Positions 53,834-63,996 of a DNA stretch of 64,000 nt are shown piece after piece. The stretch lies in the NCBI GenBank assembly GCA_945883725.1, contig CAMCXZ010000002.1, positions 43,540-107,539 on the forward strand, given 5' to 3'. Position numbers and translations under genes: made by a program. The notes under the pieces are model-generated. The model worked only from the letters and a program-made list of their open reading frames with translations, did no database searches and was not told the origin of the DNA. This DNA comes from Bifidobacterium breve. Its GTDB lineage: Bacteria; Actinomycetota; Actinomycetes; Nanopelagicales; Nanopelagicaceae. Position 1 is the stretch's first letter. Each line of letters starts with the position of its first letter.

Positions 53834-54532
53834 GTGAACACGAAAAAGCGAATTGAGTGGACTGGCGACACTTCCACAGTTGCTTTCGTCTTTAGTTTTG
53901 TTGGCGAGGAGAATGCCGAAGACATCAAATTCCCTGCGTACCAGGCTTATGAAAAAAGACATCCCGGGGCACTCGATAATCTTTGGATGCACTACAGCGA
54001 AAATGAAGATGCTTGGAATTCCAATGAAGTCGATCTAAATGACGAGCAGATCGAGCAACTCAAGGTTTATATCGCTTGTGTAAATGATTGGTATGAATCC
54101 GAGTTGAAGTTTTTCATGGCTATGAACTCTCGATGGTACATAAATAATCAATTAACAGAATGGAATCCTGCCGATAAGGCGGGCTTGGCAGAATTCTCAA
54201 ATGCCGATGATTGGTGGCGATTAAAGAATAATTCAAATAGCATCGTTTCGGATGTTATCGACAGAATCGACCGCGTACTCGGTGAGGATTCCTACTTGCT
54301 GAACAAGCTCTCAAATTTAACTTACGATGAGGTTCTTGAGATCTTCTTTGCGATATTTATTAAGTCTGCTCCATATAATTATGAACTTATGCAGTTCACC
54401 GACGATGAAGATGATCTTGATATTCCCGATGAAGAACTTGATGGAATAAACAAGTTTTTTTCCTCCAACGTCCTTCTAATCGACTTCAAGAACGCCTCTG
54501 ATCGATATCGCAGCGAGAACTCAAAGCCCTAA
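53834..54532 (+). CDS. Unrecognised acidic protein
   Basis: I do not recognise this 232-residue protein. It begins at a GTG with no clear ribosome binding site. It is rich in Asn, Asp, Glu and Trp (WMHYSENEDAW, NADDWWRLKNN), mostly helical in appearance, with an acidic stretch DDEDDLDIPDEELD near 190-203 and no signal peptide or membrane helix. Its codon use is more AT-rich than its neighbours. It interrupts the usual parA-xerD linkage, and a 131-bp gap and a 69-bp AT-rich gap flank it. This suggests a lineage-specific or acquired gene. Confidence 0.7.
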   Translation: MNTKKRIEWTGDTSTVAFVFSFVGEENAEDIKFPAYQAYEKRHPGALDNLWMHYSENEDAWNSNEVDLNDEQIEQLKVYIACVNDWYESELKFFMAMNSRWYINNQLTEWNPADKAGLAEFSNADDWWRLKNNSNSIVSDVIDRIDRVLGEDSYLLNKLSNLTYDEVLEIFFAIFIKSAPYNYELMQFTDDEDDLDIPDEELDGINKFFSSNVLLIDFKNASDRYRSENSKP

Positions 54533-54601
54533 AAAGCCCAATACATATTCACCTAAATTTTAAATCTTTTGCTTATTCAAAATAAAAGGTTGGCGTATTC
54601 C

Positions 54602-55531
54602 CTATCGCGCTCTCGGGTGCGCCGAACTGTAACTCTCGCGAATTTTATCGATCGTGATCAAGGTATAAATCTGGGTAGTGGTCACCGACGCGTGACCAAG
54701 TAACTCCTGAACCACGCGAATATCAGCTCCGCCATCCAAGAGATGCGTCGCATAAGAGTGACGGAATACGTGCGGCGAAACCTTGCTAGTAATTCCTGCT
54801 CGCTCAGCAGCCATGAGCACAATCTGCCAAGCGCTCTGACGAGAAATACGAGTGCCTTTTTGATTTAAGAACAGTGCGCCATTCATCGAGCTCTCTTTAC
54901 GACCGGACTTAGCAGCCAGATCTGGTCTGGTGCGGACCAAATAATTATCGATGGCAGTTACTGCAAACTTTCCCAATGGAACGATGCGTTCCTTGCCACC
55001 TTTGCCGCGAACTCGAAGCGTCGTAATCTCATCGCCGCTCAAATTTGATTTCGCAAAGTCACTTAAATTTATGCCGATCACTTCACTTACTCGAGCGCCA
55101 GAGCTATACAAAAGCTCGAGCATTGCATGATCGCGCAGAGAAATAACATCGCCTTCTCTAAGACCTGCATCGATTAGCGAGGTTACTTCAGAAACTGTAA
55201 GGGCTTTAGGCAGACGTCGGGCAGATTTGTTATGAGAAATTTCAGTAGTTGGATCAACGATTCCATGCTCGCGATTTTGATATTTGTAAAAAGTGCGTAC
55301 CGCGCTCATGATTCGATTAATGCTAGCCGGTGCTAATTCATTCGCTTTCAAAGAGCTTTCGAAAGCAGTGATATCCGAGCTGCTTACTGCGCCCGTATCA
55401 ACCGATTGCGCATCAAAGTACTCAACCAATTTTCGTAGATCGCGCTCGTAAGCAGCAATTGAATTTGCCGCTAGTCCTCGCTCGATCCGTAAATGATCGA
55501 GGAAGCTATTAACCGATTGGCGAAAACTCAT
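54602..55531 (-). CDS. xerD: Site-specific tyrosine recombinase XerD
   Basis: About 309 residues. The N-terminal SAM-like core-binding domain (FLDHLRIERGLAANSIAAYERDL) precedes the catalytic domain with Arg in LYSSGARVSEVIGI, the Lys hairpin, HVFRHSYATHLL (H-x-x-R) and the nucleophile Tyr in GHASVTTTQIYT. With XerC it resolves chromosome dimers at dif. Two ATGs, 55537 and 55531, are both inside the end of ald; I take the second. Its place beside ald and pyrG is the conserved core position, so it is not a phage integrase. Confidence 0.93.
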   Translation of the reverse strand: MSFRQSVNSFLDHLRIERGLAANSIAAYERDLRKLVEYFDAQSVDTGAVSSSDITAFESSLKANELAPASINRIMSAVRTFYKYQNREHGIVDPTTEISHNKSARRLPKALTVSEVTSLIDAGLREGDVISLRDHAMLELLYSSGARVSEVIGINLSDFAKSNLSGDEITTLRVRGKGGKERIVPLGKFAVTAIDNYLVRTRPDLAAKSGRKESSMNGALFLNQKGTRISRQSAWQIVLMAAERAGITSKVSPHVFRHSYATHLLDGGADIRVVQELLGHASVTTTQIYTLITIDKIRESYSSAHPRAR

Positions 55532-56609
55532 AAGCATGCGCCTGCGCGACGGCTTGATAACGCACTTTTCCGCCGCTGATATTCAACCCTTTTGCTAACG
55601 CTAGATCTTTGGCAATAGCGCTTTCCCAACCAAAATTAGCCAGAGCTAGCGTGTATGGCATGGTCGCGTTCGTAAGCGCATATGTTGAAGCAACTGGAAC
55701 TGCGCCAGGCATGTTTGCCACACAGTAGAAAATGGAGCTATGAACTTTAAATGTTGGCTCGGCGTGTGTTGTTGGTTTTGAATCTTCAAAGCAGCCGCCT
55801 TGATCAATTGCGATATCAACTAATACTGAGCCATGTTTCATTCGTGAAACTAGTTCATTGCTAACTAGCTTAGGTGCCTTTGCGCCGTGAACTAGAACAG
55901 CGCCAATAACTAAATCAGCTTGTAGTACTTCGCGTTCAATCGAGGCATGAGCTGAGAATAAAGTTTTAATACGGCCGCCATAGAGTGAATCAATCTCCTG
56001 CATTCGCGGGATAGAACGATCAAGCACGGTTACATCAGCACCCATTCCCATCGCAATTACAGCTGCGTTAAGACCCGCAACTCCCCCGCCAATTACAACA
56101 ACCTTGCCTGGTGTAACTCCGGGAACGCCAGGCAACAGAACACCACGACCACCATTTGGTTTCTGCAGCGAATAGGCACCAACTTGAGTTGCCATCCGAC
56201 CAGCAACTTCACTCATCGGCGCAAGCAATGGCAACTGACCGTCTCGCTCAACGGTTTCATACGCAATCGCTGCGCAACCACTGGCAATCAGAGCGTCAGT
56301 GCAAGGCTTTGAGGCTGCTAAATGCAGGTAAGTGAAGAGTGTGTGGTGCGGCTTGATTCGTGCGTATTCAATTTCGATTGGTTCTTTAACTTTCAAAATT
56401 AATTCAGCCGTGTTCCATATTTCATCAGCTGTTGCCAAAATTTTCGCACCATGCGCAATGAAGTCCGCATCAGTAATCGCTGACCCTATGCCAGCACCGG
56501 CTTCAATAAATACTTCATGACCTGCGCGCACTAACTCGCTAACGCCATCGGGTGAAATTGCCACTCGTGACTCGTGGACTTTAATCTCTTTAGGTATGCC
56601 GACCTGCAT
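55509..56609 (-). CDS. ald: Alanine dehydrogenase
   Basis: A 366-residue NAD-dependent enzyme interconverting alanine and pyruvate plus ammonia. Motifs are the N-terminal GIPKEIKVHESRVAISPDGV, catalytic Lys in LILKVKEP, His in LFTYLHLAA, and the Rossmann segment VVIGGGVAGLNAAVIAMGMGADVTVLD. An AAGGA ribosome binding site lies seven bases before the ATG. In mycobacteria Ald is tied to nitrogen use and low oxygen; here it sits between pyrG and xerD. It overlaps xerD by 23 bp. Confidence 0.96.
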   Translation of the reverse strand: MQVGIPKEIKVHESRVAISPDGVSELVRAGHEVFIEAGAGIGSAITDADFIAHGAKILATADEIWNTAELILKVKEPIEIEYARIKPHHTLFTYLHLAASKPCTDALIASGCAAIAYETVERDGQLPLLAPMSEVAGRMATQVGAYSLQKPNGGRGVLLPGVPGVTPGKVVVIGGGVAGLNAAVIAMGMGADVTVLDRSIPRMQEIDSLYGGRIKTLFSAHASIEREVLQADLVIGAVLVHGAKAPKLVSNELVSRMKHGSVLVDIAIDQGGCFEDSKPTTHAEPTFKVHSSIFYCVANMPGAVPVASTYALTNATMPYTLALANFGWESAIAKDLALAKGLNISGGKVRYQAVAQAHAYEFSPIG

Positions 56610-56629
56610 GGCTAATCCTTAATTGGAAA

Positions 56630-58294
<1,665 letters not shown>

Positions 58295-60028
58295 CTAACC
58301 GTTTGCGCGCATTGCTAAGAGTTCAGCGGCGTGTTCTTGCGCGCTAGCTGAATCTTCTAGGCCGGCGAGCATTCGAGCAATCTCATTTATTCGTTCGGCT
58401 TCGGCGAGTTTGTTGACACCGCTAGCCACAACACTGCCATCACTACTTTTCTTAACCACGAAATGCGAGTCTGCCCAAGCCGCAACTTGAGGTAAATGCG
58501 TTACGACAATTACTTGGGCATCTTTTGCCAGAAGCGCCAAACGACGACCCACTTCGATCGCGGCCTTGCCACCAACGCCAGCATCAACTTCATCGAAAAT
58601 ATAGGTGCCGACAGGTTGCACTTTTGCCAGAACAACTTCTAGCCCCAACATAACGCGAGACATTTCGCCACCAGATGCGCCTTTTGCGATCGGCACGAGT
58701 GGGCCATCTTTATGTGCCTGTAGCAATAACGTAACTTCGTCGCAGCCATTCACAGTAAAATCAGATTCCTTTAACGCGCCGGCATAATCAGGATGACTGA
58801 CCTGAACAATTAAGTTTGTGTGCGGCATAGAGAGTGCATGAATTTCTTCGCTAACTGCTGTTGCCAGAGATAGCGAAGATTTACTTCGAGCGGCTGATAA
58901 ATCTTTTGCATTTGTTAGCAGTGATTTCTTTACACCGACTAATTCTTTCTCTAGCTCAGCGATTAGCTCATCGCCACCAGTGAGATCTGCCATTGCGCCC
59001 TTTGAACTTTCACCGCGAACTATGAGGGAGTCTAAATCCATGTCGCCAATTGCATATTTTTTGACCCAAGAGTTAAGCGCCGCCTTGCGTTCCTGCAGCG
59101 CACTTAGTCGATCTGGATCAGCTTCAAGCGATGATAGATAAGAGCTCAAAGTCGAATTAGCATCGCCCAGCAAGAAGAACGCGTCGGTTAAGTTGCTAAA
59201 AACGCTTTCAATCTCAGGATCTTTGGCACGTACTGAATCAAGAGCTTTGCGGGCCAAACCAAGCGAAGTCAGAGTGCCGTTCTCTTCATCCTCTACTGCG
59301 CCAAGTGCGGTGGTGATCGCAACTCGGAATTCTTCGACCGAACTTAACTTGGAAATCTCAATCTCAATCTGGGTTAACTCGCCATTTTTCGGTTTTAACT
59401 TATTAAATGCATTTGTGAATTCAGTTAGTTCAGCTATCTCGGCATCGCGCTTGCTGGCAGCGTTTTTTAAGGTGGAGATTCGACTTTTAAGACCTTGATA
59501 GTTTGATAACTCCAATTGATATGTGGCTAGGACTTTTTGCATTCCAGAACCGGCATACCGATCAAGAAGTTCGCGTTGTTTTGAACTTTTGGTGATTTGT
59601 AAATTAGCTGCTTGTCCATGTATCTCGATTAACTCAACTGCAAGCTCTGCTAGCGTTCCAGCCGGGATCGCGATACCGCCGGCCATTGCTTTGCTCTTTC
59701 CATCACTATTAACATTTCGCGTAAGAATTAATTCATCGCCCTCAAGATCGGCGCCTTTTTCACTTGCACTATCTGCAATCTCTTTGGTAACTGCGAATCG
59801 GCCACTCGCAACTAACCGTTCTTGACCTGTGCGAACAAGGGCGGCATCACTTTTGCCGCCTAAAATTAAATTCAGGGCAGTCAAGACCATAGTTTTTCCG
59901 GCGCCTGTCTCACCAGTTAAAACTGTTAGCCCCGGTTCAAACTCAAGTGTTGCAGATTCAATAACGCCAAGATTCTTAATAGTGATCTCACTTAGGAAAG
60001 AGCGTTCACTCACCGCGCCATCCTTCAA
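58295..60028 (-). CDS. recN: DNA repair protein RecN
   Basis: A 577-residue SMC-like ATPase for double-strand-break repair. Walker A is TGETGAGKTMVL near 36-47, the ABC signature ASGGEMSRVMLGLEVVL and Walker B TYIFDEVDAGVGGKAA lie near 455-500, and a coiled coil covers about 155-380. The start overlaps nadK by 23 bp. The order tlyA-nadK-recN-pyrG is conserved in actinobacteria. Confidence 0.95.
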   Translation of the reverse strand: MKDGAVSERSFLSEITIKNLGVIESATLEFEPGLTVLTGETGAGKTMVLTALNLILGGKSDAALVRTGQERLVASGRFAVTKEIADSASEKGADLEGDELILTRNVNSDGKSKAMAGGIAIPAGTLAELAVELIEIHGQAANLQITKSSKQRELLDRYAGSGMQKVLATYQLELSNYQGLKSRISTLKNAASKRDAEIAELTEFTNAFNKLKPKNGELTQIEIEISKLSSVEEFRVAITTALGAVEDEENGTLTSLGLARKALDSVRAKDPEIESVFSNLTDAFFLLGDANSTLSSYLSSLEADPDRLSALQERKAALNSWVKKYAIGDMDLDSLIVRGESSKGAMADLTGGDELIAELEKELVGVKKSLLTNAKDLSAARSKSSLSLATAVSEEIHALSMPHTNLIVQVSHPDYAGALKESDFTVNGCDEVTLLLQAHKDGPLVPIAKGASGGEMSRVMLGLEVVLAKVQPVGTYIFDEVDAGVGGKAAIEVGRRLALLAKDAQVIVVTHLPQVAAWADSHFVVKKSSDGSVVASGVNKLAEAERINEIARMLAGLEDSASAQEHAAELLAMRANG

Positions 60029-60866
60029 CCGGTAACTTGAACTTTGCCACTATGCGATCTGTGAAGGTAGTTGCCACAATGTGTGAAAGAAGAATCTTGC
60101 TGGCATCGCGGGTAATTCGAACTTGATCACCTTTAGCCAATGGGAATTTACGTAAAGCGTCAGCTGAAAGCAGCGCTTCGTCAGATTCAATTTCAACCAC
60201 AATTTCAGATTTTGGTGAAATGACCATGGGTCTGGCGAAAAGGGCATGAGCTGAGATCGGCAACAGAACAAGTGCTTCAACTTCTGGCCACAGTACTGGC
60301 CCGCCAGCACTGAATGCATATGCCGTTGACCCTGTTGGGGTTGAGGCGATCAAGCCATCGCAGCCCCAGCGCGACAGTGGGCGACCATCGATCTGAACAA
60401 ATAGTTCAACCATCGTGGTGTGCTGACGTTCGACTGTTACTTCATTTAGCGCCCAACCAGCACTAACTACTTTGCCGCCACGTATAACTTCGTAAGCAAG
60501 CACCATTCGAGAATCAAGACCATAACTTTTATCAATAACAGACTTAGCAACTGCTGTGATTTCTGGGCGAATAACTTCGGCCAGAAATCCAACGTGGCCA
60601 ATATTGATGCCAAGCAATGGAATATTGCGCTCGCGAGTTAATTCAGCTCCGCGCAAGATAGTGCCGTCACCTCCGAGGACTACCGCGATTTCAACGACGG
60701 GTAAATCTTCTGATGCGCTGTTTGCAACACCGGTGATCGAAACATCAGAGATTGTGAACAAATCGAAACCAGCATTTGAAAGCAAGCCGGCCAGGATGTT
60801 GGCAGCTTCAACTGCTTCAGTTCGAGCAGGATTAATAACTAAAACTGCTGCGCGCTTTTGATTCAT
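60006..60866 (-). CDS. nadK: NAD kinase
   Basis: A 286-residue kinase that phosphorylates NAD to NADP. Motifs are VVLGGDGTILRGAEL near 62-76, GINIGHVGFLAE, and the conserved CDGLIASTPTGSTAYAFSAGGPV near 168-188. Its ATG shares a base with the end of tlyA. The full-length sequence ends in a basic tail with VEGWRGE. Confidence 0.96.
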   Translation of the reverse strand: MNQKRAAVLVINPARTEAVEAANILAGLLSNAGFDLFTISDVSITGVANSASEDLPVVEIAVVLGGDGTILRGAELTRERNIPLLGINIGHVGFLAEVIRPEITAVAKSVIDKSYGLDSRMVLAYEVIRGGKVVSAGWALNEVTVERQHTTMVELFVQIDGRPLSRWGCDGLIASTPTGSTAYAFSAGGPVLWPEVEALVLLPISAHALFARPMVISPKSEIVVEIESDEALLSADALRKFPLAKGDQVRITRDASKILLSHIVATTFTDRIVAKFKLPVEGWRGE

Positions 60867-61654
60867 TATTGCGGGCCAATCTCAATCGCACGATCAAGTG
60901 CTGCTTCATCTATGGCAGGTGCCCCACGACGTAGCCATAAGAAATATTCAACATTTCCCGCCGGTCCCGGCAATGGGCTAGCTGTAACGCCAAGAGTTCC
61001 GAGCCCAACATCGTATGCCGACTCGGCAACTTCAATAACAGCTGCCTTGCGTAGTGCAGGATCGCGCACTACCCCGCCAGCCCCTAACCGTTCGCGACCA
61101 ACTTCAAATTGTGGTTTAACCATTAAGACGTATTCAGCTTCAGGTTTTGAAACTGCAGCTAGAGCTGGCAGCACTAAAGTCAGTGAAATAAAGGATAAAT
61201 CAGCCACTACGAGGTCAATCGGATCGCCGACTAATTCACCAGTTAAGTGACGAATATTTGTACGATCAAGAATTACCACTTTTGGATTCTGTTGAATTTC
61301 CCATGCCAGTTGTCCATAACCAACGTCTGCGGCCACAACACATTCAGCGCCGCGACGCAACAACACATCGGTAAAACCACCAGTGGACGCACCCGCATCT
61401 AAACAGCGTTTTCCTTCGACTTTAATATCTGTAAAAGTATCTAACGCACCCGCTAATTTATGTCCGCCGCGGGAAACAAAATCATCACGATTGCCAGCAA
61501 TAGTTATGGAAGTTTCGGCATCAACTTGAGATGCTGGCTTAGTAGCTGGAATTCCACCCACTAAAACTGAACGAGACTCAATCAAATCAGCTGCATGATC
61601 GCGCGAACGCGCTAGTTCGCGACGAACCAATTCAGCATCGAGTCTAGTTTTCAT
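60866..61654 (-). CDS. tlyA: TlyA family rRNA 2'-O-methyltransferase
   Basis: A 262-residue protein with an N-terminal S4 domain (TRLDAELVRRELARSRDHAADLIESRSVLVGG) and an FtsJ-like methyltransferase domain. The SAM loop is CLDAGASTGGFTDVLLRRGA, followed by VAADVGYGQL and the catalytic Lys in VLMVKPQFE. In mycobacteria TlyA methylates 16S C1409 and 23S C1920 and makes ribosomes sensitive to capreomycin. It is followed by nadK with a one-base overlap. Confidence 0.93.
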   Translation of the reverse strand: MKTRLDAELVRRELARSRDHAADLIESRSVLVGGIPATKPASQVDAETSITIAGNRDDFVSRGGHKLAGALDTFTDIKVEGKRCLDAGASTGGFTDVLLRRGAECVVAADVGYGQLAWEIQQNPKVVILDRTNIRHLTGELVGDPIDLVVADLSFISLTLVLPALAAVSKPEAEYVLMVKPQFEVGRERLGAGGVVRDPALRKAAVIEVAESAYDVGLGTLGVTASPLPGPAGNVEYFLWLRRGAPAIDEAALDRAIEIGPQ

Positions 61655-61687
61655 ATGTGCGAAAATTCCCAGTTAGACCGTTAAGTC

Positions 61688-61834
61688 TTAGAGCCCATCA
61701 ATCGAAGTTAGAGCTTGTTGCAATTTTTGAGCAAGAGCCTCGTATCGTTGGCCATGCTCGCCAACCTCTAGCGAATCAATTTCGCTCAGTTCAAGTTTTA
61801 CTTCGTCCACAATGTTTACTTCCTGCTGATCCAT
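61688..61834 (-). CDS. Small conserved-position protein before tlyA (48 aa)
   Basis: A 48-residue acidic, mostly helical protein (EVKLELSEIDSLEVGEHGQR, then EALAQKLQQAL). Its ATG directly follows the stop of the histone-like gene (TAA-ATG), so it is likely translated by coupling. A small ORF of similar size precedes tlyA in mycobacteria (Rv1693). No function is known to me. Confidence 0.65.
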   Translation of the reverse strand: MDQQEVNIVDEVKLELSEIDSLEVGEHGQRYEALAQKLQQALTSIDGL

Positions 61835-62230
61835 TTACTTGCTCACTTTCTTGGCAACACTTTTCTTGACTGCAGATTTTTTAGCCGCTGGCTTCTTGGC
61901 TGCGCTCTTCTTTGCAGTCGCCTTCTTGGCAGCTGCTTTTTTCGGAGCGGTCGCTTTCTTTGCAGAAGGTTTCTTGGCGCCAGATTTAGCGACAACTGAC
62001 TTTCCACCCAACTTAACAACTTCAGCGGCTAAAGCTTCAAACTCTGCGCGCTTTACAAAACCCATGCGAAGTACTGTGGACTCAACCTCTTCTTCAATTT
62101 TTAGCTTGACCGCTTCGCCGCTCTCGCGAACCCAGGCATTTACTGAATTAGCGATCTCTGCTGCTGACTTCTCATTAACGCTGACCTTGTTTATATAGGT
62201 GCGCAATGAATCGAATAGATCGTTAGCCAT
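61835..62230 (-). CDS. Histone-H1-like Lys/Ala-rich protein
   Basis: A 131-residue protein in two parts. Residues 1-85 form a helical domain (ANDLFDSLRTYINKVSVNEKSAAEI, then KLKIEEEVESTVLRMGFVKRAEFEALAAEV) like the phasin/poly-Ala regulators of actinobacteria. Residues 88-131 are a tail of KKxxAKK repeats resembling histone H1 or the C-terminus of mycobacterial HU. A GAGGAG ribosome binding site fixes the ATG at 62230; an upstream start at 62272 lacks one. A nucleoid role is likely from the tail but not shown. Confidence 0.8.
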   Translation of the reverse strand: MANDLFDSLRTYINKVSVNEKSAAEIANSVNAWVRESGEAVKLKIEEEVESTVLRMGFVKRAEFEALAAEVVKLGGKSVVAKSGAKKPSAKKATAPKKAAAKKATAKKSAAKKPAAKKSAVKKSVAKKVSK

Positions 62231-62334
62231 CTCGTTTACTCCTCTACTGCGGCTGCCAGCTAATGCCAGCAAACTCTTACCTCTAGCCTACCTTGCGTAC
62301 TTTTAAGCGCAATTAGAGCAGCCCGGAATAGCAC

Positions 62335-62610
62335 TTAGAGTCGCGTGATCTCGCTGGCATCTATCTGCCAACGACTGGCAAGACCTGTAGCACCTCGCCA
62401 GAAACGTCGTTTTATCGAACCTGAGACTTCAATCCACTCCTCAGGTTTCAACGAGCTAGCGCTGCGCCGTAGTTTTGAACTCCAGGCACTGATATCAATT
62501 GTGTCAAAACCTAGCTCGTCACTTCGCGCTATGATGATTCGAAACTCTGCAACTTTGTCGCCACTGGGTAACTCTTTCTCAACGGCTATCGAGGAAACGC
62601 GGCCTCGCAA
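62335..62610 (-). CDS. SSB-like OB-fold protein, start uncertain
   Basis: A 91-residue protein with the shape of a short OB fold: RGRVSSIAVEKELPSGDKVAEFRIIIAR, then TIDISAWSSKLRR, PEEWIEVSGSIKRRFWR and SRWQIDASEI. This resembles single-stranded DNA-binding proteins with the tail missing. The TTG at 62610 has no ribosome binding site. The frame stays open for eight more codons, giving ALNDVLLRGRV, a natural strand 1, back to a TAA at 62635-62637. A CTG at 62631 could serve as start. Confidence 0.65.
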   Translation of the reverse strand: MRGRVSSIAVEKELPSGDKVAEFRIIIARSDELGFDTIDISAWSSKLRRSASSLKPEEWIEVSGSIKRRFWRGATGLASRWQIDASEITRL

Positions 62611-62634
62611 TAAAACATCATTTAGCGCCAGTGT

Positions 62635-62697
62635 TTAATCCAACTCAACTGCTGCTTCTTTAATCGCTTTCTTGCTCAACTTCTCTATTACGGTCAT
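62635..62697 (-). CDS. Candidate 20-residue small ORF with strong ribosome binding site
   Basis: MTVIEKLSKKAIKEAAVELD, preceded by AAGGAG six bases before the ATG. It is in the same frame as the OB-fold gene and separated from it by its own TAA and eight codons. It could be a leader or coupling peptide, a separate microprotein, or the N-terminus of a gene broken by the stop. It is too short to judge by composition. Confidence 0.4.
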   Translation of the reverse strand: MTVIEKLSKKAIKEAAVELD

Positions 62698-62785
62698 CAA
62701 AGACTCCTTAATCGAACTTGGAGTTGAATCTTCTATTTGGTGGCTGACAAATGGACCTAGCGAAGATATTGAGCTGTGGACAGAA

Positions 62786-63736
62786 CTATTCCGCAGCCCG
62801 ATCTAGCGCATCAGTGATTTCATCGCCGTCAATTTCGGCACATTTATTAAACCACTCTGTGGCCTCGATTTTGCGACCCGCGGCATGTAGCGCATCGGCA
62901 TATGCATAACGTAAGCGCACTGCCCATTCTTCACCTTCAGTTTTAAGCTCTTTACAAGTTAACGTAATTACCGCTGCATCTAATTCGCCTAGATCTCGGC
63001 GAGCACCACTTGCAACAATGCGCATTTCTATTTCGCCAGCTTTATCTAAGCGCTTTACTTCAGAAGAACCAGCCATGTCGAGCGCCTTTAGTGGGCGACC
63101 TAAACCACGTTCGCAATCAGCCATAACTGGCCAAGCTGAAACATCTCCGGAAATTCGATTGGCTGCGCGCAATTCCTTTAGCGCAATTTCATAATGTCCT
63201 GCGCGATATGCGGCATATCCAGCACTCTCGCGAACTACTGCTAGCCGACCGGCATGGTGAGCTGCTGCAACGCCATGCTTATGTGCGCGTTCTGGATCCT
63301 CATCTGCAAATAAAGCGATGCAAACTAAGTGTCTGGCAACGACTTTAGCGTTCTCAGCAGAAAGGCTTAATAGCTCTGCGCGAGCAGTCTTTTCAAGTTC
63401 TTCACCCGTAACATCTTCTGGAATATCTGGTTCAAAAATTCTCGGACGTAATCGTGATTGATCGCGATCCATAGGCGTTGGGCGAATACCGCGCGGATCA
63501 TTTACATCGCGCCCTTCGCGATTTCTACCTGGTGCACTTGGTCTAGACGATGAACCACCGCGCGCTGGTAAATCTTCACGACGTCGATCCGCATTTGGTC
63601 CCGATGGACGCGATGAAGGTCTACCTGAATCAGGCCGTGCCGGACGACCACTTGATGATCCACCAGATGATGGGCGACCGGATGATGGGCGGCCGGAATT
63701 ATTTGGTCTACCTGAATTTCCGCGACGCTCTTCCAT
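62786..63736 (-). CDS. Tetratricopeptide-type protein with Gly/Ser/Arg/Pro-rich N-terminus
   Basis: A 316-residue protein. The first 90 residues are low-complexity with repeated GRPSSG and GRPNNSG units plus Arg-rich turns. From about 115 the chain is helical and TPR-like (EKTARAELLSLSAENAKVVARHL, AAYRAGHYEIALKELRAANRI, LRYAYADALHAAGRKIEATEWF). Rv1691 of M. tuberculosis, near tlyA, is a TPR-type protein in the same place. The disordered head may bind RNA or other partners, which is a guess from composition. Confidence 0.82.
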   Translation of the reverse strand: MEERRGNSGRPNNSGRPSSGRPSSGGSSSGRPARPDSGRPSSRPSGPNADRRREDLPARGGSSSRPSAPGRNREGRDVNDPRGIRPTPMDRDQSRLRPRIFEPDIPEDVTGEELEKTARAELLSLSAENAKVVARHLVCIALFADEDPERAHKHGVAAAHHAGRLAVVRESAGYAAYRAGHYEIALKELRAANRISGDVSAWPVMADCERGLGRPLKALDMAGSSEVKRLDKAGEIEMRIVASGARRDLGELDAAVITLTCKELKTEGEEWAVRLRYAYADALHAAGRKIEATEWFNKCAEIDGDEITDALDRAAE

Positions 63737-63836
63737 GTACCCATTCTCTAATCACTATTGAAATTTAACTTGTTTAACCACTCGTTTTGAAAAAGTTTCT
63801 TAAAAAATATTACTCGGTAACTTTGTCGAGAAAATA

Positions 63837-63868
63837 AAAAAGGGGCGCTCGTGAAAGCGCCCCTTTTT
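63837..63868 (-). terminator. Intrinsic terminator of the rRNA operon
   Basis: AAAAAGGGGCGCT pairs with AGCGCCCCTTTTT around a 6-base loop, 10 bp downstream of the 5S rRNA. The A-tract and T-tract make it work in both directions, but the TPR gene reads away from it. Confidence 0.92.
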
Positions 63869-63877
63869 ATAAAAGAA

Positions 63878-63996
63878 GTCCGGCGACGTTCTACTCTCCC
63901 ACAAGGTCACCCGTGCAGTACCATCGACGCTGAGAGGCTTAACTTCCGGGTTCGGAATGGGACCGGGTGTTTCCCTCTCGCTATGGTCGCCGAAAC
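63878..63996 (-). rRNA. rrf: 5S ribosomal RNA
   Basis: About 119 nt on the minus strand. It has the conserved core GGGAAACACCCGGTCCCATTCCGAACCCGGAAGTTAAGCC and the terminal stem CGGCGAC/GTCGCCG. Sequence is actinobacterial in type. The 23S and 16S genes should lie beyond the right edge of the window. Confidence 0.95.

Noticed and set aside
53834..55531. Integrative element made of the orphan gene and a tyrosine recombinase
   Set aside because: The recombinase is XerD in its conserved place beside ald and pyrG; no attachment repeats or mobility genes were seen.
61839..62198. 119-codon plus-strand ORF with strongly hydrophobic repeats
   Set aside because: It is the antisense reading of the Lys/Ala-rich tail; AAG/GCC repeats read backwards give Phe/Leu/Ala and mimic membrane helices.
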